A stretch of DNA of 6,663 nucleotides from an uncultured Lysobacterales bacterium (lineage in GTDB: Bacteria > Pseudomonadota > Gammaproteobacteria > Xanthomonadales > SZUA-36): NCBI GenBank assembly GCA_937974465.1, contig CALJWY010000080.1:1-6663 (forward strand), in the 5' to 3' direction. The notes beneath the pieces are model-generated. The model was not told the origin of the DNA. It searched no databases and saw nothing but the letters and a program-made list of their open reading frames with translations. Position 1 is the first letter of the stretch, and each line of letters opens with the position of its first letter. Of the stretch, positions 1 to 5,153 are shown piece by piece. The translations under genes and the position numbers were made by a program.

Positions 1-120
1 AAGGACCGTCATCCCCACGCGAGTACCGCCATCCCCATGAAAGGACCGTCATCCCCACGCGAGTACCGCCATCCCCACTTAAGGACCGTCATCCCCGCGC
101 AGGCGGGGATCTCGGTACCT
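1..120. repeat. 20/40-bp tandem repeat array with terminal REP-like hairpin
   Basis: The first 80 bases are two near-identical 40-bp units (1-40 and 41-80), and a third unit begins at 81. Each 40-bp unit is itself two diverged 20-bp half-units built on the core CCGYCATCCCC, so the core recurs at about 6, 26, 46, 66 and 86. The array runs off the left edge. The third unit differs: its core continues into a perfect hairpin at 91-110. No protein is credible here. The 20-bp period has no spacer/repeat alternation, so it is not CRISPR. I infer partial duplication of a REP-like intergenic element. Confidence 0.85.
91..110. repeat. REP/dRS3-like inverted repeat
   Basis: ATCCCCGC (91-98) pairs perfectly with GCGGGGAT (103-110) around the loop GCAG. 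The form ATCCCC-N8-GGGGAT parallels the dRS3 type of dispersed repeat (ATTCCC-N8-GGGAAT) known from Neisseria and the similar GTCATTCCCGC-type repeats widespread in Proteobacteria. It lies 114 bp past the stop codon of the minus-strand permease gene. It could stabilise the 3' end of that mRNA, but no T-tract follows, so a classical terminator is unlikely. Confidence 0.75.
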
Positions 121-223
121 TGGTCGAGAAGGTGGTCGAAGCATTTTAAAATTGTCAGCGTGTTTGGAGGGCCGCACCTGCAGGGGGATGGCGGTGCTAT
201 TGATCAGCGCTGGATACTGCTGG

Positions 224-1597
224 TCAGGAGTAGATTTTGTTGGGCAACCAGGTCGCCAAGTCCGGCCACAAGGTTAACAGCCCCAGCATCAGCAGCTGGA
301 TTACAATAAACGGCACCACGCCACGGTATATTGCCGAGGTTGGAATCTCGGGCGGCGCAACGCCACGCAAATAGAACAATGAAAAACCGAAAGGCGGGGT
401 CAGAAAGGATGTCTGTAAATTGATGGCAATCATTACACCGAGCCATACCGGGTTAATGCCCATAGCCAGCAGGATCGGTCCGACGATCGGTATCACGACA
501 TAGGTGATCTCGATAAAATCGAGGATGAATCCCAGCAGGAACAGCACCAGCATGACAATCAACAGGGCGCCTGCGTCTCCTCCGGGTAAATTGGTCAACA
601 GGGATTGAACATATTCGTCACCGCCATACCCGCGAAACACCAGGCTAAACAGTGATGCACCAATCAGTATCATAAAAACCATGGCACTGACCCGTGCAGA
701 CTGGTACACGACCTCACGAAGGGTTGCCATGGAAAGCTGTCTCTGCTTCAGGGCCAGAAGCATCGAGCCGGTAGCGCCCACCGCGGCTGCCTCGGTGGGT
801 GTCGCCAGGCCCAGCAAAATCGAACCCAGCACCGCCACGATCAATAGCAATGGACCGGCCAGCAGGTTTAACAGGGTGAGCAACGAAACATCTGCATCGC
901 TTACCTGCTCTGCCGGCGGCATACTTGATGGCTTCAAAAAGGCAAGCACTGCCAGGTACAACATGTATAGCCCGACCAGCATCAGGCCCGGCAACAATGC
1001 ACCGGCAAACAATTCACCCACAGAAATCGTCTCAGGGCTGAAAATCCCCATGCTTAACTGGGCCTGCTGATAAGCATTTGAAAGGACATCTGCCAGCAAT
1101 ATCAGGACGATGGAAGGTGGAATAATCTGGCCGAGGGTACCTGCCGCGCATATGCTGCCGGTAGCGATCGACGGATCATACTGGTTACGTAACATGGTTG
1201 GCAGCGACAAAAGACCCATCGTAACCACGGTTGCACCGACGATCCCGGTACTGGCGGCCATCAGAGCGCCTACCAACATGACCGCAAGCCCCAGGCCGCC
1301 AGGAACTCTGTGCATTAACTGTGCCAGTGCCTGCAGTAGCTGGTCCGCGAGTTTTGAGCGTTCGAGCATGACTCCCATAAACACGAACACCGGTACCGCG
1401 ATCAATGTCTCATTGCTCATGATGCCGAATATGCGGCTCGGAAATGCACTCAGAAAGGAGGGATCAAAAATGCCGGTCATTACTCCGACCAGGGCAAATA
1501 TCAGCGCGACACCTGCCAGTGTAAAGGCCACGGGAAAACCCGCCAGCAATGCAATTCCAGCGGCTAAAAACAAGCCAAGTGACATCAGCCCGTGCAT
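224..1597 (-). CDS. TRAP transporter large permease subunit (DctM/FcbT3 type)
   Basis: A complete 457-residue, very hydrophobic inner-membrane protein. TRAP large subunits form the ion-coupled translocation channel for organic acids and work with a small DctQ subunit and a periplasmic binding protein. Visible family segments are GATVVTMGLLSLPTML (121-136), GTLGQIIPPSIV (153-164), ATPTEAAAVGA (265-275) and LTPPFGFSLFYLRG (399-412). The pattern best resembles the mannitol/chloroaromatic (FcbT3) branch, but the substrate cannot be read from sequence. The ATG at 1597 is chosen because the protein then begins like other family members and an AAGG lies about 10 nt upstream. An in-frame TTG at 1630 adds 11 uncharacteristic residues. 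No DctQ gene lies in the 451 bp upstream. The left neighbour is outside the window. The gene diverges from argS. Confidence 0.93.
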   Translation of the reverse strand: MHGLMSLGLFLAAGIALLAGFPVAFTLAGVALIFALVGVMTGIFDPSFLSAFPSRIFGIMSNETLIAVPVFVFMGVMLERSKLADQLLQALAQLMHRVPGGLGLAVMLVGALMAASTGIVGATVVTMGLLSLPTMLRNQYDPSIATGSICAAGTLGQIIPPSIVLILLADVLSNAYQQAQLSMGIFSPETISVGELFAGALLPGLMLVGLYMLYLAVLAFLKPSSMPPAEQVSDADVSLLTLLNLLAGPLLLIVAVLGSILLGLATPTEAAAVGATGSMLLALKQRQLSMATLREVVYQSARVSAMVFMILIGASLFSLVFRGYGGDEYVQSLLTNLPGGDAGALLIVMLVLFLLGFILDFIEITYVVIPIVGPILLAMGINPVWLGVMIAINLQTSFLTPPFGFSLFYLRGVAPPEIPTSAIYRGVVPFIVIQLLMLGLLTLWPDLATWLPNKIYS

Positions 1598-1735
1598 GGA
1601 TTTATTGCCTTTTGTTTGGGCTGAAAGCAAGTCACGATAATTTTATTTGTGTAATTGCAACAACTTATGCTCCGGTAAGCACCGGTGATGCATTTACGAC
1701 TCATTACAAATAACCCGCCGAGCCAACCCGGATAT

Positions 1736-1744
1736 TTATGCACA
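1736..1744 (+). promoter_or_regulatory. DnaA box TTATGCACA
   Basis: Exact match to the DnaA-box consensus TTATNCACA on the plus strand. It is the leftmost of four in this intergenic region, about 90 bp left of the second box. Confidence 0.65.
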
Positions 1745-1814
1745 GATATAAACACACAACTAAAAAACATAACCTTAATGACATTGTTGAAATTAAGCCA
1801 TGCGAAATATGCTT

Positions 1815-1827
1815 CAAATAATTGATT
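1815..1827 (-). promoter_or_regulatory. IHF-consensus site
   Basis: The plus-strand sequence fits YAA-N4-TTGATW exactly (CAA, ATAA, TTGATT), which is the complement of the IHF consensus WATCAA-N4-TTR. It lies 8 bp left of the second DnaA box inside the AT-rich core. The consensus is loose, so a chance match in AT-rich DNA is possible. Confidence 0.4.
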
Positions 1828-1834
1828 TTTATAT

Positions 1835-1843
1835 TTATTCACA
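1835..1843 (+). promoter_or_regulatory. DnaA box TTATTCACA
   Basis: Exact match to TTATNCACA on the plus strand, embedded in the AT-rich core and adjacent to the IHF-type site. Confidence 0.65.
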
Positions 1844-1861
1844 AATATATTTTTAAACCTT

Positions 1862-1875
1862 GATTGCCGGCAATC
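1862..1875. repeat. perfect 14-bp palindrome
   Basis: GATTGCCGGCAATC is identical to its reverse complement over all 14 bases with no spacer. It lies just right of the AT-rich core, about 110 bp upstream of the argS promoter candidate. It has the geometry of a site for a dimeric DNA-binding protein, but I cannot assign one. Confidence 0.5.
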
Positions 1876-1923
1876 TTAGCATGGCCGGCGCTGTGCATTC
1901 CCCGATAAAAGTTACTAACAGAC

Positions 1924-1932
1924 TTATCCACA
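1924..1932 (+). promoter_or_regulatory. DnaA box TTATCCACA (R1/R4-type)
   Basis: A perfect copy of the highest-affinity E. coli DnaA-box sequence on the plus strand. An identical box in opposite orientation starts 16 bp to its right, and the argS -35 candidate follows. Confidence 0.75.
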
Positions 1933-1948
1933 GGCAGATCCAGCCAGG

Positions 1949-1957
1949 TGTGGATAA
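1949..1957 (-). promoter_or_regulatory. DnaA box TTATCCACA, inverted
   Basis: The plus strand reads TGTGGATAA, a perfect R1/R4-type box on the minus strand. With the box at 1924-1932 it forms an inverted pair separated by 16 bp, ending 13 bp before the proposed argS -35 element. Confidence 0.75.
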
Positions 1958-1970
1958 ATCAGCGCCGACG

Positions 1971-1999
1971 TTTTCAGCGTTGGTTCAAAGGGTTACAAT
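1971..1999 (+). promoter_or_regulatory. candidate sigma70 promoter of argS
   Basis: TTTTCA (1971-1976, 4 of 6 to TTGACA) and TACAAT (1994-1999, 5 of 6 to TATAAT) are spaced 17 bp apart. Transcription would begin near 2006, giving a leader of roughly 43 nt before the TTG start of argS. This is also why longer argS starts are unlikely: they would lie upstream of the transcript. Confidence 0.5.
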
Positions 2000-2035
2000 A
2001 GACCGCTTTGGTGTTGTATCTACACCGGCGGTCAC

Positions 2036-2039
2036 AGGA
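2036..2039 (+). promoter_or_regulatory. argS ribosome binding site (supports TTG start)
   Basis: AGGA lies 9 nt upstream of the TTG at 2049, a normal Shine-Dalgarno spacing. It selects that codon over the upstream in-frame starts. Confidence 0.6.
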
Positions 2040-2048
2040 TATTTTTTC

Positions 2049-3809
2049 TTGAAAGAACATATCGAAGAATTATTGAGCCAGGCGCTTCTACACCTGATTC
2101 GCGATGGCTTTTTAAGCACGGATTGCGACATCACTCCGCAGCTGGAACGGACACGATCGCCTGAGCATGGTGAATTTGCCTCTAATATTGCAATGGTGCT
2201 GGCCAAACGTGCCGGCAAACCCCCGCGCGAACTCGCACAGGCGATTATCGACAAGATGCCACGTTCGCGCCAGTTGAATTACGCCGAAATTGCCGGCCCG
2301 GGTTTTATTAATTTTTATATGAATCACGTCGCCTTGACCACCGTGGTCAAAGATATTCTGTATCACGGCGACAACTATGGGCGTGTTCCGGCAAACCCTG
2401 AACACGAAGTGACGGTCGAGTTTGTATCAGCCAACCCAACCGGCCCGCTACATGTCGGCCACGGTCGTGGCGCCGCCTATGGTGCAAGCCTGGCCAGCAT
2501 CCTCGATGCTGCAGGATACGTGGTTCAACGTGAGTATTACGTCAATGACCACGGTCGTCAGATGGATATCCTTGCGGTTAGTGTCTGGTTGCGTTACCTG
2601 GAGTTGTGCGGCGAGAACCTGCGCTTCCCGGACAACGGGTACCGGGGCGACTATATCTACAACATTGCCCGCGAGGTTCGCAGCGAGATCGGTGATAAAT
2701 GGCGTTTCCGTGGACAGGATGTGGTCGATGGCCTGCCGCCCGATGAAAGCCAGGGTGGCGACCGGGAAATTTATATAGATGCCTTGATTGACCGCGCACG
2801 GGAATTTCTCGGGAGCGATGGCTACCTTGCATTTTTTGAAACTTCCGTAGACAGCATCCTGCAGGATATACAAAAAGACCTGTCTGAATTCGGGGTCAAT
2901 TTTGACCACTGGTTCTCCGAGAAACAACTCGAGGACAGTGGTGCGCTTGATCATGCTATCCAGCGGCTCGAAAAAAACGGACACCTGTATAAAAAGGATG
3001 GCGCAACCTGGTTCCGCGCATCCGAACTGGGTGATGAAAAGGACAGGGTTGTGATACGGGAAAACGGTCGAACAACCTACTTTGCCTCCGATATCGCTTA
3101 CTTCCTGAACAAGATGGAACGTGGTTTTGAAAAGGCAATATATGTATTTGGCGCCGATCATCACGGCTATATTGCACGTTTACGGGCAGCCGCCATGGGC
3201 CTTGGTGAAGACCCGGAGCGCGTGGAAATAATACTGGTACAGTTTGCCATTCTCTATCGGGATGGTGAAAAAGTCGCGATGTCGACGCGTTCTGGCCAGT
3301 TCATAACGCTGCGTGAATTGCGCGAAGAGGTTGGCAGCGATGCCGCAAGATTCTTCTATGTAATGCGCTCCCATGACCAGCACCTGGATTTTGACCTGAA
3401 CCTGGCCAAGTCACGCAGCAATGAGAATCCGGTTTACTATATCCAGTATGCACATGCGCGGATTTGCAGTGTGTTTAGAAACCTCGAACAGATGAACGAA
3501 TCCCACAACCCGGCCATAGGTGAGGCTGCCCTGGACCTGTTAACAGAGCCCAATGAAATTCGTCTGCTGCGCGCTTTAAGCAAGTATCCGGAAATCATCC
3601 AATCTTCCGCACGTCTGCGCACACCTCACCAGCTTGCACATTACCTGCAAGAGCTAGCGACGGATTTTCATGCTTACTACAACTCACAACAGTTCCTGGT
3701 TGATGATGAAAACATCAGGAACAGTCGATTAAACCTGATTCTTGCCGCGCGCATCGTGCTTGCAAACGGCCTCGAGTTACTCGGAATCTCAGCACCGGAA
3801 GCCATGTAA
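2049..3809 (+). CDS. argS: arginine--tRNA ligase
   Basis: Class I aminoacyl-tRNA synthetase that charges tRNA-Arg with arginine using ATP in the cytoplasm. With the TTG start it has 586 residues, the usual ArgS length. The N-terminal tRNA-recognition domain covers about 1-110. The ATP-binding HIGH motif is HVGH at 135-138, preceded by VEFVSANPTGPL. The KMSKS-equivalent loop is KVAMSTR at 408-414. The C-terminal anticodon-binding (DALR) domain starts near YYIQYAHAR and ends in LELLGISAPEAM. TTG is preferred because the next residues (KEHIEELLSQAL) align with the family N-terminus and an AGGA precedes it. The open frame extends to 1860, but the extra 63 residues are unlike ArgS and overlap DnaA boxes and the promoter. 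The gene is probably co-transcribed with the SPOR gene one base downstream. Confidence 0.97.
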   Translation: MKEHIEELLSQALLHLIRDGFLSTDCDITPQLERTRSPEHGEFASNIAMVLAKRAGKPPRELAQAIIDKMPRSRQLNYAEIAGPGFINFYMNHVALTTVVKDILYHGDNYGRVPANPEHEVTVEFVSANPTGPLHVGHGRGAAYGASLASILDAAGYVVQREYYVNDHGRQMDILAVSVWLRYLELCGENLRFPDNGYRGDYIYNIAREVRSEIGDKWRFRGQDVVDGLPPDESQGGDREIYIDALIDRAREFLGSDGYLAFFETSVDSILQDIQKDLSEFGVNFDHWFSEKQLEDSGALDHAIQRLEKNGHLYKKDGATWFRASELGDEKDRVVIRENGRTTYFASDIAYFLNKMERGFEKAIYVFGADHHGYIARLRAAAMGLGEDPERVEIILVQFAILYRDGEKVAMSTRSGQFITLRELREEVGSDAARFFYVMRSHDQHLDFDLNLAKSRSNENPVYYIQYAHARICSVFRNLEQMNESHNPAIGEAALDLLTEPNEIRLLRALSKYPEIIQSSARLRTPHQLAHYLQELATDFHAYYNSQQFLVDDENIRNSRLNLILAARIVLANGLELLGISAPEAM

Positions 3810-3810
3810 T

Positions 3811-4404
3811 ATGGCAACGAAACGAAAGCGCACCAATAGCCGGCGAGGTGCCGGCAGAAAACCGTCAGGAGGTATCCCGTCATGGTTCTGGCTCATTGGT
3901 GGCATTCTGATCGGTTTGGGTGTCGCCATCGCCCTTATGTTCAAAGGCTATTTCCCCGAGTTGCGGCAACACACCCCATCGGTGGATACGCAGCCATCTG
4001 ACTCAAGCGAATCAGCGCTGGTGGAAGATACAAGTCCGGCGAGCGAAAAACCGAAAAAGCCGCGCTACGATTTCTTCAAGGTTTTACCGGAAATGGAGGT
4101 CGTAATTCCGGAACAGGAGCTTAGCCGCAAGGCTGAAAATTCCCCGGGGACAACACCCGCCACCTCCCAGGATCGCTATATTCTCCAGGCAGGGTCATTT
4201 AAAAACCCGGCCGATGCGGAACAAATGAAAGCGAAACTGGCTTTGTTGGGATCAATTGCTACTATCCAAACGGTCACCGTCAACAGTGAAACCTGGCACC
4301 GGGTCAGAATCGGGCCATTCGAAGGTGCCCGCAAGGCTGATGAAGTGCGCCGGATGCTGTCCGACAACCAGGTCGACACGCTGGTAATGAAAGCAAATCC
4401 TTGA
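3811..4404 (+). CDS. SPOR-domain membrane protein (FtsN-like)
   Basis: A 197-residue bitopic inner-membrane protein. A strongly basic cytoplasmic N-terminus (KRKRTNSRRGAGRK) is followed by one membrane segment at about 24-44, a polar Pro/Ser/Glu-rich periplasmic linker containing YDFFKVLPEMEVVIPE (86-101), and a C-terminal SPOR domain (about 121-196) with YILQAGSF and HRVRIGPF. SPOR domains bind denuded septal peptidoglycan, and FtsN-type proteins act in cell division. The ATG at 3811 follows the argS stop by one base and has GGAAG 9 nt upstream. A longer frame starting at 3742 would overlap argS. argS next to a SPOR gene is known from Pseudomonas, where hslVU follows, but here hslVU does not follow. 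Whether this is the functional FtsN or a paralogue cannot be decided from sequence. Confidence 0.92.
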   Translation: MATKRKRTNSRRGAGRKPSGGIPSWFWLIGGILIGLGVAIALMFKGYFPELRQHTPSVDTQPSDSSESALVEDTSPASEKPKKPRYDFFKVLPEMEVVIPEQELSRKAENSPGTTPATSQDRYILQAGSFKNPADAEQMKAKLALLGSIATIQTVTVNSETWHRVRIGPFEGARKADEVRRMLSDNQVDTLVMKANP

Positions 4405-4406
4405 GT

Positions 4407-4446
4407 AAAAACCTTGTGGCAGCCAGTCCATTCCTGCCGCTTCTGT
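4407..4446. terminator. possible bidirectional terminator
   Basis: GTGGCAG (4416-4422) can pair with CTGCCGC (4434-4440), seven pairs including one G-U, with an 11-nt loop. It is followed on the plus strand by TTCTGT. On the minus strand the stem is followed, after four bases, by five Ts (4407-4411). It lies between the convergent SPOR and small minus-strand genes. The stem is short and the loop long, so confidence is limited. Confidence 0.4.
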
Positions 4447-4454
4447 AAAGTGCT

Positions 4455-4655
4455 TTAAACCATGTATTTCTTTGCAATCATCCGTCGATAATCCGCCGTA
4501 AATGCCTGTTCAGACTTCCAGGACTTGTCATTGAGGTCCTGGTAGGGCATCCGGTAGGCGATGAAGGTAAACTTTTCGTCATCGTAAAGTAGAACTCCAC
4601 GCGTGTAATGCGCAAATGGATCCTGCAGTTCCTTGTGTGTGACTGCCTTATGCAT
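4455..4655 (-). CDS. small hypothetical protein (66 aa)
   Basis: I do not recognise this protein. It is polar and rich in aromatic and charged residues (motifs HYTRGVLLYDDEKF and AYRMPYQDLNDKSW), with no signal peptide or membrane segment, so it would be cytosolic. The ATG at 4655 is supported by GGAG with a 7-nt spacer. Codon choice (AAG, GAC, TAC, CAG, CTG) looks like ordinary coding sequence. A GTG at 4676 would add seven residues. The frame stays open upstream to 4745 without another common start, so this may instead be the surviving 3' end of a longer, decayed gene. It is convergent with the SPOR gene and occupies the place where hslV would be expected in Pseudomonas-like gene order. Confidence 0.5.
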   Translation of the reverse strand: MHKAVTHKELQDPFAHYTRGVLLYDDEKFTFIAYRMPYQDLNDKSWKSEQAFTADYRRMIAKKYMV

Positions 4656-4741
4656 GAAAGGTCTCCATCGGGCCACACCGTGGTCATGGCGTTTATAAAA
4701 TTCTGTTTTGAAACAAGCCTTTGACAGAATTTCAGAAACAT

Positions 4742-4757
4742 CTCAAATTGCTTTGAG
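4742..4757. repeat. inverted repeat CTCAAA-N4-TTTGAG
   Basis: A perfect 6-bp inverted repeat with a TTGC spacer, about 85 bp upstream of the start of the small minus-strand gene. It could be an operator half-site pair or simply chance. Neither flank has a T-tract that would make it a terminator. Confidence 0.35.
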
Positions 4758-5092
4758 TAAAAACACTGTATCTTGTGCGGCCTTGTAATGGTGCTATTCC
4801 TACTGCTTCGGAAATGACCATGAAAAATCCAAAGCTCCATCTAAAAGTATAGAAGACACCGGCAGGTTTTGCTTCCAGCTATTCCCGTAACTGCAAACTG
4901 ATCTACTCTGGAGCTTGTTACTGAAGACCCGGCGCTGGTTTTACGATGACTTCTGGCCTTGAGCGTGTCGGTGCGGGGGAAATCAGGGTGACATGGCGTC
5001 TAAAAAAGGTGGTTAGGCCTTGCTGCGGATTTGTAATCTTGCCGGACCATTTGCCCGGCCACAATAGACAGGGAAACCTGCCGCACACGCGC

Positions 5093-5137
5093 AAGGCGCT
5101 ATCTTTATCTCTTCAGTGAGAGATCTGGAAGCGCCTT
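5093..5137. repeat. nested stem-loop downstream of batD
   Basis: AAGGCGCT (5093-5100) pairs perfectly with AGCGCCTT (5130-5137). Inside, ATCTCT (5107-5112) pairs perfectly with AGAGAT (5119-5124) around the loop TCAGTG, with an asymmetric internal loop of 6 and 5 nt between the stems. It begins 16 bp past the batD stop on the minus strand. It may act as an mRNA 3'-end structure or terminator, but no T-tract follows on either strand. Confidence 0.55.
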
Positions 5138-5153
5138 CAGACCCCTCTGTAAC

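Larger units (their letters stand above)
1813..1857. other. AT-rich stretch, candidate DNA-unwinding element
   Basis: Only 4 of 45 bases are G or C. The stretch contains GATTTTTATATTTATT (1824-1839), loosely like the T-rich 13-mers of gammaproteobacterial origins, and encloses one DnaA box and an IHF-type site. The unwinding role is inferred. AT-rich intergenic DNA is also common upstream of promoters. Confidence 0.45.
1598..2048. other. divergent intergenic region with oriC-like features
   Basis: This 451-bp stretch separates the divergent permease and argS genes and encodes no convincing protein. Reading frames cross it, but they translate AT-rich, family-unlike sequence. It carries four exact TTATNCACA matches (1736, 1835, 1924, and 1949 on the minus strand), an A/T-rich core at 1813-1857 (41 of 45 bases), an IHF-consensus site, a perfect 14-bp palindrome and a promoter-like pair ahead of argS. 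By base-frequency reasoning about 0.01 such DnaA boxes would be expected here by chance. A replication origin is one reading. A DnaA-titrating or DnaA-regulated segment is the alternative. GATC sites are rare (one seen, 1937-1940), so an E. coli-style SeqA/Dam-controlled origin is not supported. Confidence 0.55.
4656..5153. other. gene-poor intergenic region
   Basis: No convincing gene is seen in these 498 bases. A 57-codon plus-strand frame (ATG at 4946 to TGA at 5117-5119) lacks a ribosome binding site and a recognisable sequence. The region contains a short inverted repeat near 4742-4757, a 12-bp direct-repeat copy at 4753-4764 and a run of small inverted repeats at 5041-5137. No tRNA, CRISPR or insertion-sequence ends were found. 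Confidence 0.6.

Noticed and set aside
1..100. CRISPR array
   Set aside because: The 20-bp period is continuous, with no 28-37-bp repeats separated by unique spacers, and no cas gene is present.
202..225. Hairpin at the permease stop as a rho-independent terminator
   Set aside because: The stem has a mismatch, overlaps the stop codon and has no T-tract after it on the minus strand.
37..309. Plus-strand open frame across the repeat array and the permease 3' end
   Set aside because: It translates the REP-like hairpin (VIPAQAGIS, a typical spurious product of such repeats) and overlaps the certain minus-strand permease gene.
1585..1842. 85-codon minus-strand frame as a possible missing DctQ subunit
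   Set aside because: It has no four-helix DctQ hydrophobic pattern, overlaps the AT-rich DnaA-box region and has no family resemblance.
2448..3164. 238-codon minus-strand frame opposite argS
   Set aside because: It is the antisense shadow of conserved ArgS sequence including the HIGH-motif region.
4814..4852. 12-codon plus-strand mini-frame starting MTMKNPK
   Set aside because: Too short to support without homology, although a GGA lies just before it.
4946..5119. 57-codon plus-strand frame
   Set aside because: No ribosome binding site, no recognisable sequence, and it runs into the inverted repeats at 5093-5137.
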